NCBI RefSeq assembly: GCF_003013715.1
Contig: NC_072814.1
Span: 372,001 to 436,000, forward strand
Direction of reading: 5' to 3'
DNA: 64,000 bases
From: Candidozyma auris
Lineage: Eukaryota; Ascomycota; Pichiomycetes; Serinales; Metschnikowiaceae
The notes under the pieces were generated by a model. That model saw only the letters and a list, made by a program, of their open reading frames with translations, was not told where the DNA came from and made no database searches. The translations under genes and the position numbers were made by a program. This document shows positions 61,801 through 64,000 of this stretch, in pieces. Position 1 is the stretch's first letter; the number at the start of each line of letters is the position of its first letter.

Positions 61801-62548
61801 TCCAGAAGATGAGATGGAGGAGTTCTGCAACGATGTTTTTAATCCAGAGGCTAAGATCAATAGGAAAGTGGCATTTGGCGTAGCAGAAGAGCCTCATTCG
61901 AGAACGCACTCGAAAGAAGAGTCTGAGGTGTCGGAGCCCGACATCAGGAATGGTGGGGCACCTTCTGACGCATCTTCTAACAACAAGGCCTCTCCGAAGA
62001 AAGGCTTTCAACTCAAGCTACCTCAAAGGCACAACAGCCACCTTTCTTCGACAGGTACAGCAGAGCGTAACAAGAGTGGCATTAGCTTCCTCAACGATTT
62101 GACTCACCTCAAGATCTTGGTAGCAGAAGACAATTCGGTAAATCAAGAAGTCATTAGGAGAATGCTCCGTCTCGAAGGATTCCATAATGTAACTATGGCA
62201 AGCAATGGCCTCGAAGCAGTCGACTGTATTAAAAGCTCATATGAGACTGGTGAGCATTTCAACATCATATTCATGGATGTGCAGATGCCAAAGATGGATG
62301 GTTTGACGGCCACTAAGCTCATACGAAACAACCTCAAGTTTCGCAAGCCTATTATCGCTTTGACTGCCTTTGCTGATGAAAGCAATGTCAAGGAGTGTTT
62401 GAACTCTGGTATGTCAGGATTCCTCTCTAAACCCATCAAAAGAACCAACTTACGTCAAATAATCACCGAGTTCAGCACCGAGGTGTTGAGCGAGATCGTC
62501 ACCACCCCAGTGACATACACAGACGATGATGAACGAAGATTAGCATAA
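58829..62548 (+). CDS. SLN1: Osmosensing hybrid histidine kinase Sln1
   Basis: The first ATG (58829; an upstream TTG is not used) gives 1,239 residues. Two membrane helices (about residues 20-42 and 350-375) bracket an extracellular domain rich in N-x-S/T sites. Then come a HAMP-like linker with a coiled coil, the kinase H-box FIANISHELRTPLNG with phosphoacceptor H536, N-box QVVMNLVSNSLKFTP, G1 DTGSGIEP, G2 GGTGLGLSICRQL, and a C-terminal receiver domain with phosphoacceptor D1150 in IIFMDVQMPKMDG and the Lys of GFLSKPIKR. Like S. cerevisiae Sln1 it should relay phosphate through Ypd1 to Ssk1 and Skn7, repressing the HOG pathway at low osmolarity. The long disordered Ser-rich insert between N and G1 boxes is typical of Sln1. 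A CTG at codon 508 is probably Ser. Confidence 0.95.
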   Translation: MNMRKDGKRRRLKIGIRPQLIILVCFSSLFSLLILAVVTGVYYSTNLTNLRAERLEVIAQIKASQIEQTVQYLLYQTYWLSTKDSIAKPLSNYRAGNSSKAVFGDAQYALDSFLSSSEMFALAALYDLNSNIVAESRNNNTKVSSTLESALYALTENTTIPSAIQQSSSSVDTRYLPELDVYITGPLPNDTSTNATYFMGITLPVYSNSSIILQTAAVAGYLTVIADADIIKLSLEYFGLSGDNKYSVSLVKAYYENATVAGDGRYATGFELLFPVEGDDMIPNQYYVIDSSPVVKHALVAQEGVVRNADSLDKGKVAAGFATMDIDLQNYWTVMIEQKRSTFQSPVVKLRNIMIGVVIGIGVFMCLITFPLAVWFVAPITRLKNATEAITRSRKEKDKGGSFYGSGERHDDPNGDGGGDKEVLSSSSNDGNGDEQDKNIVTTNSKRNSVKSFGTGSTAFSTGIRLPDRIPPSKKLFKDELTELSDAFNIMTAELEKQYTHLEDRVKLRTKELEASKIEAEAANESKTIFIANISHELRTPLNGILGMTSIAMDDDDPLLIHDSLKLIHRSGELLLHILTELLTYSKNTLNRSKLEKSNFQVLEILYQIKSIFGKLALDQRVNLNISLRPNFLRKLILYGDSNRIIQVVMNLVSNSLKFTPVDGSVDVSFKLLGEYDHDRSRAADYEKVYVKRDHYLFTPNTMPLVRKTHSAAGDRRALESAKSNTSRRGGDYINKNGTTSADIDTSGQSQEAINDDNQSIVTLSTTEYENAIFHSQFNNNKSLPDLPRSRQLLSPATSMNSSDSHRDVEGNNVLVEKNSLSPQKGLENVHLAEKLASTEMPNTGSSQSTNSHLAAPMAEKGQEASLKKTNSCGTLNLMSTNAFISNSELVKNDKVYKMRKLYIPRSWVLQIEVKDTGSGIEPALQEKVFEPFIQGDQTLSRSYGGTGLGLSICRQLAKMMKGTLTLKSTLGQGSTFTFTVPLPQNGEILVPEDEMEEFCNDVFNPEAKINRKVAFGVAEEPHSRTHSKEESEVSEPDIRNGGAPSDASSNNKASPKKGFQLKLPQRHNSHLSSTGTAERNKSGISFLNDLTHLKILVAEDNSVNQEVIRRMLRLEGFHNVTMASNGLEAVDCIKSSYETGEHFNIIFMDVQMPKMDGLTATKLIRNNLKFRKPIIALTAFADESNVKECLNSGMSGFLSKPIKRTNLRQIITEFSTEVLSEIVTTPVTYTDDDERRLA

Positions 62549-62864
62549 ACTCCCTTTGCCACATCATCTTTCATAATTTCTCCTAGAATTTTTGCATTAT
62601 TATAACTATACATCGGTGGCCTGAATAATATACATTTGTAAGGTTTTCGCAACCAATTCTTTACGTCATATGTAAACACCCGAGCAAGCCACCTCTATGC
62701 AACAGAAGCTGGCTTGAGCCATGCGGCACGTCCTGCAATTTCTGTGTATGCAGTGCGCTACCACTAAAGCAGAAGAAATCCTCTCGTTAATTATAGAACA
62801 TATTTCTTCACCATTTCGATACTGTCCTTCGTTTGATAGTTAAATAATATACACTTAATTCGGC
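62549..62864. other. Intergenic region SLN1 / STE13-like
   Basis: This short AT-rich region between two same-strand genes shows no further feature. Confidence 0.6.
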
Positions 62865-64000
62865 ATGTCGTTGGAGAAGAAGAAGAGAGACGAAGACGTC
62901 TCGGAGAAGTCTCTTTACAAAGACATCAACTCAAGGCAGATGATGAGAGCCACGGCCACGGTGCTAGCCCTTGTGGCAATCATCATTTGGGGTGCTGGAT
63001 TCCTCATAAACGCTATGGACAACTTTTCAAGCCATCACAGCGCATTTTTGCCCACCAGAAGCAATGGAAGTGTCTATAAGTCTCCTCCCCTACTAACGAA
63101 TGAGCATTCCCATGAAAGTGGAAACGGCAAGCCTTCATTGACACTAGAGGATATCCGTGAGGGTAAATTCCGTGCCCAGTACAGACATTTGCAGTGGATT
63201 TCCGCTCCAGGGTCTTCCCTTCATGATCAAGGAACGTACCTTTTGGAAGATAAAACTGGTGACAATGTCACGTATGTCGTCAAAAGCATTTTAGATAGCG
63301 ACTACCACTATGTGCTTCACAACGGAAGCAGCTTCGCTTTTGGCGGAAAAGTGTACGAAATAGACTCTTTGACAGCATCTCCGGACCTTACAAAGGCCAT
63401 TTTAAAGACAAACACCAAAAAGAATTGGAGACACTCGTCATTTGCTCTTTACTGGGTCCTCGACGTGACTTCTCAAAGCATTGAGCCGTTGTTTAATACT
63501 GAAGCTTTGGTATCGGTGTCAAAATGGGCACCAACGTCGGATAAAATTGCTTTTGTCTATGAAAACAACGTGTACATCAAGTATCTTGAAACAGACTTTA
63601 TCAAACAAGTCACATTTGATGGTGACAATAACACCTTTTACGGGATTCCCGACTGGGTTTATGAAGAAGAGGTTTTCGCTTCAGATATTGTTTTGTGGTG
63701 GTCCCCTCAAGGTGATAAGGTAGGGTTTTTGAAATTTAACGATACACACGTTCCCGATTTCACAATCCCATATTATGTGCAAGAGGGATTCGAAGAGTAC
63801 CCTGAATTGGTTTCCATAAAGTACCCTAAACCAGGATACCCAAATCCTGAGGTTGATTTGGTTCTTTACAATGTTGACGAAACCGATGATAGTGCCCAAA
63901 TAATGAAGCTTCACACATCCTTTGACGATAAGCTAATCACTGAGGTCCTTTGGGTGTCTGATGAGTATTTATTGGTGAAGACAACGAACAGAGCTAGTGA
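62865..64000 (+). CDS. STE13/DAP2-type dipeptidyl aminopeptidase, 5' part (runs off window)
   Basis: A single open frame from ATG 62865 continues to the window edge without a stop (about 378 codons seen). The product is a type II membrane protein: a short charged cytosolic N-terminus, one hydrophobic signal-anchor (VLALVAIIIWGAGFLI), and a lumenal part that starts the beta-propeller of the S9B prolyl oligopeptidase family. GIPDWVYEEEVFASDIVLWWSPQGDKVGFLKFND is the family's conserved propeller motif with the Glu-Glu that binds the substrate amino terminus. The Ser-Asp-His catalytic domain lies beyond the window. Ste13 trims alpha-factor X-Ala pairs in the late Golgi and Dap2 is its vacuolar paralogue; which of them this is cannot be decided from this part. 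A possible aromatic Golgi-retention signal is not obvious in the N-tail. Confidence 0.92.
   Translation, partial: MSLEKKKRDEDVSEKSLYKDINSRQMMRATATVLALVAIIIWGAGFLINAMDNFSSHHSAFLPTRSNGSVYKSPPLLTNEHSHESGNGKPSLTLEDIREGKFRAQYRHLQWISAPGSSLHDQGTYLLEDKTGDNVTYVVKSILDSDYHYVLHNGSSFAFGGKVYEIDSLTASPDLTKAILKTNTKKNWRHSSFALYWVLDVTSQSIEPLFNTEALVSVSKWAPTSDKIAFVYENNVYIKYLETDFIKQVTFDGDNNTFYGIPDWVYEEEVFASDIVLWWSPQGDKVGFLKFNDTHVPDFTIPYYVQEGFEEYPELVSIKYPKPGYPNPEVDLVLYNVDETDDSAQIMKLHTSFDDKLITEVLWVSDEYLLVKTTNRAS

Overview
The window is nuclear DNA of a budding yeast. Its genes are long, mostly intronless ORFs with clear Saccharomycotina homologues (IFH1, BYE1, RAD9, UTP13, YCF1, SEC1, SLN1 and others). The rare introns carry yeast-type signals (GTATGT, TACTAAC, CAG). 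CTG codons are scarce. In AVL9 six of them fall in the first 123 codons, in a Ser-rich disordered tail, and in SLN1 one sits where Leu is not expected. This fits a CTG-Ser1 clade yeast, perhaps Metschnikowiaceae (Clavispora / [Candida] haemulonii-auris group). The clade is inference. Wherever CTG occurs, the Leu in a standard translation should probably be read as Ser.

Layout. 0-8.3 kb holds three plus-strand nuclear genes: IFH1 (ribosomal-protein gene coactivator), BYE1 (PHD/TFIIS-like/SPOC elongation factor) and RAD9 (checkpoint adaptor). 8.4-16.7 kb is a mitochondrial group: PUT1 (proline dehydrogenase), an SLS1-like gene-expression factor, a small membrane protein and the ABC1-family MCP2/CQD2. 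An intron-containing tRNA-Lys(CUU) and UTP13 (SSU processome) follow. 20.2-28 kb is a large gene-poor block around one Zn2Cys6 transcription factor gene, which has an in-frame TAG ahead of its DNA-binding domain. 28-36 kb holds SRC1/HEH1 (two introns, the second with overlapping alternative 5' splice sites), GIR2, NBP2, an RRN5-like UAF subunit and an unrecognised multi-pass membrane protein. After 3.5 kb without a gene come CPR1 and a PMP20/AHP1-type peroxiredoxin ending in a PTS1-like tripeptide. 42-53 kb has AVL9, TRM82, YCF1 and SEC1. 54.4-64 kb has YMD8, a yapsin-like protein with degenerate active sites, the osmosensing histidine kinase SLN1 and the 5' part of a STE13/DAP2-type dipeptidyl aminopeptidase that runs off the window.

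There is no operon-like organisation. Neighbours work in unrelated processes, and many pairs converge with very short gaps (19-91 bp). Recurring themes are mitochondrial function, ribosome and tRNA biogenesis (IFH1, UTP13, RRN5, TRM82, GIR2), secretion (AVL9, SEC1), and stress or detoxification (RAD9, AHP1, YCF1, SLN1, NBP2).

Several of the longest open frames begin at GTG or TTG. For these I moved the start to the first in-frame ATG, which matches the family N-termini where I know them. I saw no transposon, CRISPR array or virus. The strongest candidates for new biology are the SRC1 splice switch, the interrupted transcription factor, the TQ-x-[I/V/L] array in RAD9 and the degenerate yapsin.
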